A stretch of DNA of 39,356 nucleotides from Microterricola pindariensis (lineage in GTDB: Bacteria > Actinomycetota > Actinomycetes > Actinomycetales > Microbacteriaceae): assembly GCF_002936985.1 (NCBI RefSeq), contig NZ_MPZN01000031.1:1-39356 (forward strand). The letters run 5' to 3'. Position numbers and translations under genes: made by a program. This document shows positions 7,754 through 16,614 of this stretch, piece by piece (within the stretch, counting starts at the first letter, position 1; the number at the start of each line of letters is the position of its first letter). The notes beneath the pieces were generated by a model that saw nothing but the letters and a program-made list of their open reading frames with translations, had not been told where the DNA came from and made no database searches.

Positions 7754-7992
7754 GCGGATCTCGATACGGCCGCAGACGGCCTACTCGATCAGCGGAAGTC
7801 TCACGCTGGGCGCCGCCGCTGGGTGGGCCTGCATCCGGTTGTTGATCCTGCATCCGCTGGGTGGGCCTGTCGACACCGGGCACCGTCTGCCGGTCAGCGG
7901 ATGCGGGCCGCGAAAGGGCGTGTTTCGGCACGTTTCCACGGCGCGTCGGCTGTCGCATCCGCTGAACGGCTGACGGCGCGAGCCAACCGGGA
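7754..7992. repeat. Non-coding gap with hairpin and short direct repeats
   Basis: This 239-base gap separates the convergent MerR and ParA genes and has no credible ORF. An imperfect hairpin with core GGCCG/CGGCC at 7768-7781 is flanked by TCGA-containing arms and is the likely terminator for the MerR gene. CCGCTGGGTGGGCCTG occurs exactly twice, at 7816-7831 and 7854-7869. The second copy extends to a 19-base near-match (one difference) of the element at 23833-23851. GCATCCG occurs several times, with an inverted copy near 7898. Confidence 0.6.
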
Positions 7993-8808
7993 CTAGGCGG
8001 TGGGCGTCTCCGCGTACTTCTCGATCTTCGCGGTGCGCAGCACCCGGTCCAGCAGCTGGTCGAAGTAGCGCGCCATCTCCTGGGCGCTGTCGCCCGGCCA
8101 GATGTGCAGCGGCTGGGCCGCGCCCTGCGCCTGCTGCAGCGAGGTGCGCTCGGGCAGCTGGGGGCTGAGCACCAGCGGGCCGAACATGTCGCGCAGCTCC
8201 TTGATGCGGAACTGGTGCTCCAGCGAGGCGGTGCGGGCGCGGTTCACGATGATGCCGAGCGGCTGCAGGCGCGGCGACAGGCCGCGGCGGATCTCCTCGA
8301 TCGCGCGCAGCGCGCGGTCGGCGGCGGCGACCGAGAACAGGCCGGGCTCGGTGACGACGGCGACGCGGTCGCTGGCCGCCCAGGCGGTGCGGGTGAGCGC
8401 GTTCAGCGACGGCGCGCAGTCGATGAGGACGAGTTCGTAATCTTTCTCAACATTCGCCAGGGCCTCTTCGAGCTTCCAGATGTCGCGGATGCTCGGGTGC
8501 GGGCCGTCGAAGTTGATGGCGGACGGGCTGCCGATCATCACGTCGATCACGCTGCCGGCGCGCCCCTTGGTCCAGCCGGAGGGCGCGATGGCCGAACGCA
8601 CGACCTTCTCTTTGGGCGCGGCGAGCACATCGGCGACATTGAGGTGGCCCGCGAGCTGGATGTCCATGCCTGTCGACACGTCGGATTGTGGGTCCAAATC
8701 CACCACGAGGGTTCGGATGCCGCGCGCGAAGGCCGCCGATGCAAGACCCAGAGTCACTGTGGTCTTGCCGACGCCTCCCTTGAGGGAGCTGACGGAGAGA
8801 ACGTGCAC
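7993..8808 (-). CDS. ParA-family ATPase without an adjacent ParB
   Basis: This ATPase of about 271 residues has the deviant Walker A motif LKGGVGKTTVTLG near the N-terminus, a switch region VVDLDPQSDVSTGMD, and ELVLIDCAPSLN as Walker B. ParA/MinD proteins form ATP-dependent dimers on DNA or membrane and position plasmids, chromosomes or protein complexes. I chose GTG 8808, which gives an N-terminus of MHVLSVSSLKGG; GTG 8829 would add seven residues, and neither has a strong ribosome-binding site. No parB or centromere-like parS is nearby, so this is an orphan ParA whose cargo is unknown. It diverges from pyc with only 76 bases between start codons. Confidence 0.88.
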   Translation of the reverse strand: MHVLSVSSLKGGVGKTTVTLGLASAAFARGIRTLVVDLDPQSDVSTGMDIQLAGHLNVADVLAAPKEKVVRSAIAPSGWTKGRAGSVIDVMIGSPSAINFDGPHPSIRDIWKLEEALANVEKDYELVLIDCAPSLNALTRTAWAASDRVAVVTEPGLFSVAAADRALRAIEEIRRGLSPRLQPLGIIVNRARTASLEHQFRIKELRDMFGPLVLSPQLPERTSLQQAQGAAQPLHIWPGDSAQEMARYFDQLLDRVLRTAKIEKYAETPTA

Positions 8809-8884
8809 AAGAAGACACGTTACCTTCACTAGTCTTAGAGAACCTAACCGTCGGCTGAATGCCCGGGGCGTTTGAAAGGCTTGC

Positions 8885-11800
8885 ATGTTCCAGAAGATCC
8901 TTGTTGCCAATCGAGGCGAGATCGCCATTCGCGCATTTCGTGCTGCAGTCGAGCTCGGGGCGAAGACCGTCGCGGTGTTCCCCTATGAGGACCGCAACTC
9001 CCTGCACCGCCTGAAGGCCGACGAGGCCTACCAGATCGGTGAGCCGGGTCACCCGGTGCGCGCCTACCTCGATGTCAACGAGATCATCCGGGTCGCTCTC
9101 GACAGCGGCGCCGACGCCATCTACCCCGGCTACGGCTTCCTCTCCGAGAACCCGGAGCTGGCCGAGGCCGCCCACGCCAACGGCATCACCTTCATCGGCC
9201 CGCACAAGGAAGTGCTGGAGATGGCCGGCAACAAGGTCACCGCCAAGGAGCACGCCATCGCCGCCGGCGTGCCCGTGCTGAAGTCCACGCCGCCCTCGCG
9301 CGACGTCGAGCTGCTCATCTCCCAGTCGGACGAGATCGGCTTCCCCATCTTCGCCAAGGCCGTCGCCGGCGGCGGCGGGCGCGGCATGCGCCGCGTCAAC
9401 ACCAAGGACGAGCTGCGCGGCGCCCTCGAAGAGGCCATGCGCGAGGCGGACAGCGCCTTCGGCGACGCCACGATGTTCCTCGAGCAGGCCGTGCTGCGGC
9501 CCCGCCATATCGAGGTGCAGATCCTCGCCGACAGCCAGGGCGGCACCGTCCACCTGTTCGAGCGCGACTGCTCCGTGCAGCGCCGCCACCAGAAGGTCGT
9601 CGAGATCGCCCCGGCGCCGAACCTCAGTGACGAGAAGCGCGCCGAGCTCTACGCCGACGCCATCGCCTTCGCCAAGTCGATCAACTACGTCAACGCCGGC
9701 ACGGTCGAGTTCCTGCTCGACACCGCGGGCGAGCGCGCCGGCCAGCACGTCTTCATCGAGATGAACCCGCGCATCCAGGTCGAGCACACCGTCACAGAAG
9801 AGGTGACGGACGTCGACCTCGTGCAGGCGCAGATCCGCATCGCGGCGGGGGAGACCCTGGCCCAGCTGGGCCTGGAGCAGAAGGACATCAAGCTCCGCGG
9901 CGCCGCACTGCAGTGCCGCATCACCACCGAGGACCCGACGGCCGGCTTCCGCCCGGACACCGGCAAGATCACCACCTACCGCTCGCCGGGCGGTGCCGGC
10001 ATCCGCCTCGACGGCGGAACCATCAACCCGGGCGCCCAGATCAGCCCCCACTTCGACTCGATGCTGGCCAAGCTCACCTGCCGTGGCCGGGACTTCGAGG
10101 CCGCTGTCGCCCGCTCCAAGCGCGCGCTGGCCGAGTTCCGCATCCGCGGCGTCTCCACCAACATCTCCTTCCTGCAGGCCGTGCTCGAGGACCCGTCCTT
10201 CGCCGCCGGCGATCTGAGCACCTCCTTCATCGACGAGCGCCCGCAGCTGGTGCGCGGCCGCGTCTCCAAGGACCGCGGAACCAAGATCCTCAACTGGCTG
10301 GCGGATGTCACCGTCAACCAGCCCAACGGCAAGCCGGTCTCCCTCGTGCACCCGACGGACAAACTGCCGAAGATCGACCTCAGCGCCCCGGCGCCGGCCG
10401 GATCCCGGCAGCGTCTGCTGGAGCTCGGCCCGGTCGGCTTCGCCGCGGCCCTGCGCGCGCAGACGGCCCTCGCCGTCACCGACACCACCTTCCGCGACGC
10501 CCACCAGTCGCTGCTGGCGACCCGCGTGCGCACCCGCGACCTCGTGGCCGTCGCACCCTACGTCTCGCACCTGACCCCCGAGCTGCTCTCGGTCGAGGCC
10601 TGGGGCGGCGCCACCTACGACGTCGCGCTGCGCTTCCTCGGCGAGGACCCCTGGGAGCGCCTGGCCGCCCTCCGCGAGGCCCTGCCGAACATCAACATCC
10701 AGATGCTGCTGCGCGGCCGCAACACGGTCGGCTACACGCCGTACCCGACCGAGGTGACCGACGCCTTCGTGCGTGAGGCCGCCGCGACCGGCGTCGACAT
10801 CTTCCGCATCTTCGACGCCCTGAACGACGTCTCGCAGATGCGCCCGGCCATCGACTCGGTCCTGGCCACCGGCAGCACCGTCGCCGAGGTCGCCCTCTGC
10901 TACACCGGCGACCTGCTCGACCCGGCCGAAGAGCTGTACACGCTGGACTACTACCTGCGCCTGGCCGAGCAGATCGTCGACTCCGGCGCGCACATCCTCG
11001 CCATCAAGGACATGGCCGGCCTGCTGCGCCCGAGCGCCGCCGAGAAGCTCGTCGGCGCCCTGCGCGAGCGCTTCGACCTGCCCGTGCACGTGCACACCCA
11101 CGACACCCCGGGCGGCCAGCTTGCGACGCTGCTCGCCGCGGCCCGCGCCGGCGCGGACGCCGTCGACGTGGCATCCGCCCCGATGGCCGGCACCACCAGC
11201 CAGCCCTCCGCCTCCTCGCTCGTGGCCGCCCTCGCACACACCGAGCGCGACACGAACATCTCGCTGGACGCCGTGTCGAGCCTCGAGCCGTACTGGGAGG
11301 CCGTGCGCCAGGTCTACCGCCCGTTCGAGTCCGGCCTGGCCGGCCCGACCGGCCGCGTCTACAAGCACGAGATCCCCGGCGGCCAGCTCTCCAACCTGCG
11401 CCAGCAGGCGATCGCACTCGGCCTGGCCGACGACTTCGAGCTCATCGAGGACATGTACGCCGCCGCCAACTCGATCCTCGGCCGCGTGCCCAAGGTCACC
11501 CCGTCGTCGAAGGTCGTCGGCGACCTGGCCCTGGCCCTGGCCGCGGTGCGCGCCGACCCGGCCGACTTCGCCGCGAACCCGGAGAAGTACGACGTGCCGG
11601 ACTCGGTCATCGGCTTCATGGCCGGCGAGCTGGGCGAGCTGCCCGGCGGCTGGCCGGAGCCCTTCCGCAGCAAGGTGCTGGCCGGGCGCAACGTCCGCAT
11701 CGGCGTCACCGAGATCAGCCAGGAGGACCGTGACGGCCTCGCCGGCGACAGCGACACCCGCCGCTCGACCCTGAACCGCCTGCTCTTCCCGGCGCCGACG

Positions 11801-12289
11801 CGCCAGTTCGAGCAGATCCGCGAGCTGTTCGGCGACCTCTCCAGCGTCGACACGCTGGACTACCTGTACGGCCTGCGCGCCGGCGGCGAGCACGTCGTCG
11901 AGATCTCGAAGGGCGTGCGTCTCTACGCCGGCCTCGAGGCCATCGGCGAGGCCGACGACAAGGGCATGCGCACCGTCATGACCATCCTCAACGGCCAGCT
12001 GCGCCCCGTCTTCGTGCGCGACCGCAGCATCACCGTCGAGGCCAAGTCGGCCGAGAAGGCCGACACCTCCCAGCCCGGCCAGATCGCCGCGCCGTTCTCC
12101 GGCGTCGTCACTCTGCAGCTCGAGGTGGGGGCCGCGGTCGAGGCCGGGCAGACCGTCGCCTCGATCGAGGCCATGAAGATGGAAGCGGCCATCACCTCGC
12201 CCGTCGCGGGAGTGATCGAGCGCCTCGCGATCCCCAAGACGCAGCAGGTGGATGCCGGCGATCTTCTTGTGGTTGTGCGTCCGCGCTAA
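8885..12289 (+). CDS. pyc: Pyruvate carboxylase
   Basis: At 1134 residues this is a full-length single-chain pyruvate carboxylase, which makes oxaloacetate from pyruvate, bicarbonate and ATP. Domains in order: biotin carboxylase (1 to about 450, with AVAGGGGRGMRRV and FIEMNPRIQVEHTVTE), carboxyltransferase (about 530-830, with DTTFRDAHQSLLATR, which holds metal and pyruvate ligands), allosteric linker, and biotin carrier domain with biotinylated lysine K1098 in EAMKMEAA. ATG start with GAAAGG upstream. It is flanked by two ParA-type ATPases; the downstream one begins 42 bases after the stop. The role is anaplerotic, and with the GapB-type GAPDH it fits growth on gluconeogenic substrates. Confidence 0.97.
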   Translation: MFQKILVANRGEIAIRAFRAAVELGAKTVAVFPYEDRNSLHRLKADEAYQIGEPGHPVRAYLDVNEIIRVALDSGADAIYPGYGFLSENPELAEAAHANGITFIGPHKEVLEMAGNKVTAKEHAIAAGVPVLKSTPPSRDVELLISQSDEIGFPIFAKAVAGGGGRGMRRVNTKDELRGALEEAMREADSAFGDATMFLEQAVLRPRHIEVQILADSQGGTVHLFERDCSVQRRHQKVVEIAPAPNLSDEKRAELYADAIAFAKSINYVNAGTVEFLLDTAGERAGQHVFIEMNPRIQVEHTVTEEVTDVDLVQAQIRIAAGETLAQLGLEQKDIKLRGAALQCRITTEDPTAGFRPDTGKITTYRSPGGAGIRLDGGTINPGAQISPHFDSMLAKLTCRGRDFEAAVARSKRALAEFRIRGVSTNISFLQAVLEDPSFAAGDLSTSFIDERPQLVRGRVSKDRGTKILNWLADVTVNQPNGKPVSLVHPTDKLPKIDLSAPAPAGSRQRLLELGPVGFAAALRAQTALAVTDTTFRDAHQSLLATRVRTRDLVAVAPYVSHLTPELLSVEAWGGATYDVALRFLGEDPWERLAALREALPNINIQMLLRGRNTVGYTPYPTEVTDAFVREAAATGVDIFRIFDALNDVSQMRPAIDSVLATGSTVAEVALCYTGDLLDPAEELYTLDYYLRLAEQIVDSGAHILAIKDMAGLLRPSAAEKLVGALRERFDLPVHVHTHDTPGGQLATLLAAARAGADAVDVASAPMAGTTSQPSASSLVAALAHTERDTNISLDAVSSLEPYWEAVRQVYRPFESGLAGPTGRVYKHEIPGGQLSNLRQQAIALGLADDFELIEDMYAAANSILGRVPKVTPSSKVVGDLALALAAVRADPADFAANPEKYDVPDSVIGFMAGELGELPGGWPEPFRSKVLAGRNVRIGVTEISQEDRDGLAGDSDTRRSTLNRLLFPAPTRQFEQIRELFGDLSSVDTLDYLYGLRAGGEHVVEISKGVRLYAGLEAIGEADDKGMRTVMTILNGQLRPVFVRDRSITVEAKSAEKADTSQPGQIAAPFSGVVTLQLEVGAAVEAGQTVASIEAMKMEAAITSPVAGVIERLAIPKTQQVDAGDLLVVVRPR

Positions 12290-12331
12290 GGTTGAACCGC
12301 TACATCTGCGCGAAATAAGGGGAAAGACACC

Positions 12332-13708
12332 GTGCCCAACACGAAGACGAGCGACGACGAGTTCCACAGCGAGCTGCCACCGGAGACGGTGGACAGCCTC
12401 GCGTCGTCGTTGCCCGAGAGCCTGAGCATTCAGGTCGATCTCCCGGCCGCACCGGCCAGAGTGATGCCGGCCGACGAGGTCGCCGTGGCGATCGACGAGG
12501 TCGCCGTCAACCCGGGCTACGTCGAGTCGTCCGCGCCGTCGACGACCTCGATCGAGGTCGTCACGCCGCCGCTGCGCCGCTCCAGCTATGCGGCGGTGGC
12601 CTCGGCCGCCGCGGCCCCGGCCGCCTCGCCGTACGAGGCCCTGCTGGCGACGGATGCCGCGGCAGCAGCCGCCCAGCACTCCCGGCGCGACCGGGTGCGC
12701 TCGGAGCACGTCGACATGGCTGGCGGCTACGAGGCGCCCGTCGAGCACAGCCGCGGCGACGGCCCGGAAGACGCCGGCATGCTCACCGCCGACCGCCTGC
12801 TCGAGGTCAACCGGCGCACCCGCCCGGCCCCCAAGGGCGGCTGGAACCGGTTCGTCTACAACGCGACCTTCCACGGCGTGAACCTCGGCGACTCCGCCAA
12901 GGTGCGCGCCGAGCAGGCCATGACCGACCGCATCGCCAAGCAGTTCACCGGCGGCACCCGCTTCGTGCCGATCCTCACCCGCAAGGGCGGCGTCGGCAAG
13001 ACCACCGTCACCACGCTGCTCGGCATGGCCCTGGCCGATGCCCGCGAGGACCGCATCATCGCCGTGGACGCCAACCCGGACCGCGGCACCCTCTCGGAGC
13101 GCGTCACCAAGCAGACCCGCGCCACCGTGCGCGACGTCGTCACCAAGGCGCACACCATCACCGGCTTCACCGACTTCTCCTCGCTGGTCTCCCGCGACGA
13201 GACGCGCCTGGACATCCTCGCCTCCGACACCGACCCGATGCTCTCCGAGGCCTTCGACGAGAACGACTACAACGTCGTGGCCGACCTGGCCGCCCGGTTC
13301 TACTCGATCGTGCTGACCGACTGCGGCACCGGCATCGTGCACTCCGTGATGCGGGCCACCCTGCAGCGCGCCGATTCGATCGTGATCGTCTCCGGCGGCA
13401 GCGTGGACGAGGCGCGCCTGGCATCCGAGACCCTCACCTGGCTCGAGGCGAACGGCTACGGCGACCTCGTGCGCAATGCGGTCGTCGCGATCAACACGGC
13501 CACCCAGGGCACCAACCTGGTCAAGCTCGAGGAGATCGAGTCGCACTTCCAGTCGCGTGTGCGCGAGATCGTGCGCATCCCGTACGACCCGCAGCTGGCT
13601 GCCGGCTCCGTCGTCAACTACGAGGACCTCAAGCCGCTCACCCGCCACTCCGCCCGCACCCTCGCCGCGCTCGTGGTCGAGGGCCTGCCCGCCGACCGGG
13701 GCATGTAA
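12332..13708 (+). CDS. MinD/ParA-like ATPase with long disordered N-terminus
   Basis: The 458-residue protein has an acidic, Ala/Pro-rich N-terminal region of about 165 residues. It is followed by a short conserved-looking block (GGWNRFVYNATFHGVNLGDS) and a P-loop ATPase domain with TRKGGVGKTTVTTLLG at 216-231, IIAVDANPDRGTLSE and SIVLTDCGTG. The organisation resembles actinobacterial MinD-like ATPases such as those linked to type VII secretion (EspI type), but no ESX gene is nearby. Start GTG behind AAGGGGA. Peptide deformylase follows 6 bases after the stop, so these two form an operon, perhaps with pyc. The function of the N-terminal region is unknown. Confidence 0.85.
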   Translation: MPNTKTSDDEFHSELPPETVDSLASSLPESLSIQVDLPAAPARVMPADEVAVAIDEVAVNPGYVESSAPSTTSIEVVTPPLRRSSYAAVASAAAAPAASPYEALLATDAAAAAAQHSRRDRVRSEHVDMAGGYEAPVEHSRGDGPEDAGMLTADRLLEVNRRTRPAPKGGWNRFVYNATFHGVNLGDSAKVRAEQAMTDRIAKQFTGGTRFVPILTRKGGVGKTTVTTLLGMALADAREDRIIAVDANPDRGTLSERVTKQTRATVRDVVTKAHTITGFTDFSSLVSRDETRLDILASDTDPMLSEAFDENDYNVVADLAARFYSIVLTDCGTGIVHSVMRATLQRADSIVIVSGGSVDEARLASETLTWLEANGYGDLVRNAVVAINTATQGTNLVKLEEIESHFQSRVREIVRIPYDPQLAAGSVVNYEDLKPLTRHSARTLAALVVEGLPADRGM

Positions 13709-13714
13709 GCGCGC

Positions 13715-14206
13715 ATGACCGTCCGTGAGATCCGCCTCTTCGGCGACCCCGTCTTGAAGACCGTTTCCGAGCCGATCACCGTGATCGACGCGCGCGTGCG
13801 CTCGCTCGTGCAGGACCTGATCGACAGCGTCAAGCTGCCCGGCCGGGCCGGCGTCGCCGCCCCGCAGATCGGCGTCAACCTGCGCGCGTTCAGCTACAAC
13901 GTCGACGGCGAGGTCGGGTACATCCTGAACCCCGTCATCGAGGAGCTCTCCGGCGAGCCGGAGGCCGTCGGCGAGGGCTGCCTCTCGGTGCCCGAGCTCT
14001 GGCACGACACCGTGCGCTACCCCTTCGCCCGGGTGAGCGGCGTCGACCTCGACGGCAAGCCCGTCGAGCTCTCCGGCACCGGCCTCATGGCGCAGGCGCT
14101 GCAGCACGAGACCGACCACCTGGACGGCAAGCTCTACCTCGACCGGCTGACGGGCGACGCCCGCCGCCTGGCGATGAAGCAGGTCCGCGAGTCCAGCTGG
14201 TTCTAG
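13715..14206 (+). CDS. def: Peptide deformylase
   Basis: This 163-residue enzyme removes the formyl group from nascent N-terminal methionine. All three hallmark motifs are present: GRAGVAAPQIG at 43-53, EGCLS with metal-binding C89, and the HETDH metal site at 131-135 (HEXXH). Length is normal. ATG start. It lies 6 bases after the MinD-like gene, so it is probably translated from the same mRNA, and converges with fadD across a repeat-rich gap. Confidence 0.96.
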   Translation: MTVREIRLFGDPVLKTVSEPITVIDARVRSLVQDLIDSVKLPGRAGVAAPQIGVNLRAFSYNVDGEVGYILNPVIEELSGEPEAVGEGCLSVPELWHDTVRYPFARVSGVDLDGKPVELSGTGLMAQALQHETDHLDGKLYLDRLTGDARRLAMKQVRESSWF

Positions 14207-14595
14207 CGCGGATGCCGCGGCGCCCGTCGCCGCGGGCGTCTCTCCGCGCGTCGGCTTGAGCCGCCTGCCGCCGCGGACGCCTCCCCGCACGTTGGCTTGA
14301 GCCGCCGGCCGCGCCGCGGGCGCCTCTCCGCACGTCGGCTCGAGGTGGCCGCGCCGCGAGGAACGAGCAGCGCAGCCGCCGAAGCCTGGGAGCCAACCCG
14401 ACACGGTCGCCCAAGCATCCGGTTTCTGCACGGTGTTGGCTTCGGTCGCTGGCGCTCCCTCGAGCCAACGGGGAGTTCTCACAGGCTGAGCCTGTCGAAA
14501 CCCCCGAGTTGCCCCGTGCACGCTCGAACGACGAAGCGGGCCGGCCACCGAGGTGACCGACCCGCTCCGAGCGCACGCGCGACTGCGCCCACGCG
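14207..14595. repeat. Repeat-rich non-coding region between def and the acyl-CoA synthetase
   Basis: The 389-base gap between convergent genes holds no credible gene. Three imperfect tandem copies of a 41-43 bp unit begin at 14230, 14271 and 14314, each opening with CCGCGGRCG and containing CCGCRCGTYGGCTYGAG; a partial fourth starts at 14354. The words GAGCCAAC and TTGGCT recur further on. A palindromic element occupies 14470-14507. The rest shows no recognisable feature. Confidence 0.65.
14470..14507. terminator. Palindromic element, possible terminator or REP-like repeat
   Basis: The core ACAGGCT-G-AGCCTGT is a perfect inverted repeat flanked by partly matching CGGGGAGTT and AAACCCCCG arms. 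TGAGCCTGTCGAAACC (14487-14502) recurs exactly in inverse orientation at 23859-23874. It lies between the convergent def and fadD genes and has no T-tract. Confidence 0.6.
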
Positions 14596-16425
14596 CTACT
14601 GCTGGACGCTGATGCCCTCCGTGGCGGGGGCGCCGGCGTACATGCTGTCGATCTCGCCCGCGAAGTCCGCGAGGATGATGTTGCGCTTGATGCTGAGCTT
14701 CGGCGTGAGGTGGCCGCTGGCCTCCGTCAGCTCCAGCGGCAGCACCCGGAACTTGCGGATCGACTCGGCCCGCGACACCGTCTCGTTGGCGGCGTCGACG
14801 GCGCGCTGCAGCTCGGCCAGCACGGCCGGGTTGGCGCACGCCTCGTCGAGTGTCATCGCGGCATCCTCGCCGTTGTTGTTCAGCCAGACCGGGAGCATCT
14901 CCGGGTCGAGCGTGATCAGCGCGGAGATGAACGGCTTCTGGTCGCCGACGACGACGACCTGGCCGACCAGCGGGTTCGAGCGGATGGGGTCTTCGAGGCC
15001 GGCCGGGGCGACGTTCTTGCCGCCGGCGGTCACGATGATCTCCTTCTTGCGCCCGGTGATGGTGAGGAAGCCGTCGGAGTCGAAGGAGCCGATGTCGCCC
15101 GTCTTCAGCCAGCCGTCCTCGAACGCGTCGGCGGTGGCCTCCGGGTTGTTCCAGTACTCCTGGAACACGCAGATGCCCGTGACCAGGACCTCGCCGTCCT
15201 CGGCGATGCGCACGGCATTGCCGGGGAGGGGCGGGCCGACGGTGCCGATCTTGGACTTGTTCGCGAGGTTCACGGTCGCCGGGGCGGTGGTCTCGGTGAG
15301 GCCGTAGCCCTCGAGGATGACGATGCCCAGCGAGTGGTAGAAGTGTCCGAGGCGCTGGCCGAGCGGCGCGGAGCCGGAGACGGCGTACTTGACCTTGCCG
15401 CCGAGCGCCGCACGGATCTTCTTCAGCACGAGCGCGTCGAACAGGCGGTACTTGAGCTCGAGGCCGAGGCCGACCCGGCCGGCCTCTGCGGCCTTCGAGT
15501 GGGCGATGGCGACATCCGCTGCCTTGCGGAAGATGGCGCCCTTGCCGCCGCCCTCCGCCTTCTGCTCCGAGCTGTTGTAGACCTTCTCGAACACGCGGGG
15601 GACCGCGAGCAGGAAGGTGGGCTGGAAGCTGGCCATGGAGGGCAGCAGGAAGCGCGTGTCCGGCTGGTGGCCGACGCGCACGCCGGCCTGCACGCAGAGC
15701 ACGGTGATGAAGCGGGCGAACACGTGCGCGGTCGTGATGAACAGCAGCGTCGAGGCGCCACCCGGGGCCTCCAGCACCTCCTTGAGCGCGACCTCCGCGT
15801 TGCGGGAGAGCTCGACGAAGTTGGAGTGGGTGAGCACGCAGCCGCGCGGCTTGCCGGTCGACCCGGAGGTGTAGATCAGGGTGGCCATGTCGGCGCCGTT
15901 GGCGAGGTTGCGGCGGCGCTCGATCTCGGCATCCGGGATCTCGGTGCCGGCGGCGGCCAGCTTGTCGAGGTCGCCGAGGTCGATCTGCCAGACGTTCGCG
16001 ACGGCGGGCACGTCTGCGCGCACCTCGTCGAAGCGGGCGAAGTGGTCCGGCGTCTCCAGGATCACCGAGGTGGCGCCGGAGTCGGTCAGGTTCCACTGCA
16101 CCTGGCTGGGGGCACTGGTCTCGTAGATCGGCACCAGGATCGCACCGGCGAACCAGGCGGCGAAGTCGATGAGTGTCCACTCGTAGCGGGTCTTGCTCAT
16201 CAGGCCGATCTTGTCGCCGGGCTGGATGCCGGAGGCGACGAGGCCCTTGGCCAGGGCGACGACCTGGCGGTGGAACTCCGCGGCGGTGACCGGGGTCCAG
16301 CCGTCGCCGTTCGGCAGGGAGAACAGCACCAGATCGGGTGTCGCCGCAACCCGCTGGATCAGCAGGTCAGTGACATTGGCCTGGGGATCGGCCGCCACGA
16401 GGGCGGGCGTTGAGAATTCTTGCAC
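14596..16425 (-). CDS. Long-chain fatty acid-CoA ligase (AMP-forming)
   Basis: This 609-residue protein of the ANL superfamily activates fatty acids with ATP and CoA. Visible motifs are the phosphate-binding loop LIYTSGSTGKPRG, the adenine motif EGYGLTETTAPATVNL, and the hinge region WLKTGDIGSFDSDGFLTITGR with K after it (KKEIIVTAGGKN). Length and motifs match actinobacterial FadD15-type enzymes and eukaryote-like long-chain synthetases. GTG start with a good AAAGGAG six bases upstream. It diverges from the glucokinase operon across 189 bases. Possible roles are beta-oxidation or recycling of membrane acyl chains. Confidence 0.93.
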   Translation of the reverse strand: MQEFSTPALVAADPQANVTDLLIQRVAATPDLVLFSLPNGDGWTPVTAAEFHRQVVALAKGLVASGIQPGDKIGLMSKTRYEWTLIDFAAWFAGAILVPIYETSAPSQVQWNLTDSGATSVILETPDHFARFDEVRADVPAVANVWQIDLGDLDKLAAAGTEIPDAEIERRRNLANGADMATLIYTSGSTGKPRGCVLTHSNFVELSRNAEVALKEVLEAPGGASTLLFITTAHVFARFITVLCVQAGVRVGHQPDTRFLLPSMASFQPTFLLAVPRVFEKVYNSSEQKAEGGGKGAIFRKAADVAIAHSKAAEAGRVGLGLELKYRLFDALVLKKIRAALGGKVKYAVSGSAPLGQRLGHFYHSLGIVILEGYGLTETTAPATVNLANKSKIGTVGPPLPGNAVRIAEDGEVLVTGICVFQEYWNNPEATADAFEDGWLKTGDIGSFDSDGFLTITGRKKEIIVTAGGKNVAPAGLEDPIRSNPLVGQVVVVGDQKPFISALITLDPEMLPVWLNNNGEDAAMTLDEACANPAVLAELQRAVDAANETVSRAESIRKFRVLPLELTEASGHLTPKLSIKRNIILADFAGEIDSMYAGAPATEGISVQQ

Positions 16426-16614
16426 GGCAACTCCTTTGGTACCGGAAATGTGATACTCCCACCTTATCGGCGCACGTGCGCACGGGCGCGCAACGTGCCG
16501 GGCAGGGCCGTCCCGGAAAACGGATGGGATTACACTCTAATGTGGTGCGCGCCGCTGCCCTTCGCCGGGCCCGACGGCGCCTCCCTCTGGAAACCCATTG
16601 AAAGGCTGTGGCGC

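Noticed and set aside
8809-8884. parS-like site or parB gene near the ParA gene
   Set aside because: I found no 16-bp parS-type palindrome in the ParA-pyc gap and no ParB-like protein in the window.
14230-14362. Possible CRISPR array
   Set aside because: Copies are directly adjacent with no unique spacers, diverge from each other, and no cas gene is present.
8447-16180. Minus-strand open frame of 2577 codons across pyc, the MinD-like gene, def and fadD
   Set aside because: It is the antisense shadow of plus-strand genes with high GC at third positions; its translation is Val/Gly/Asp/Arg-rich without any domain, and it reads through part of fadD in the wrong frame.
16420-16614. Extended N-terminus of the glucokinase from 16420
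   Set aside because: The extra 65 residues resemble no ROK protein, lie over the divergent promoter region, and GTG 16615 has a ribosome-binding site directly before IGIDIGGTK.
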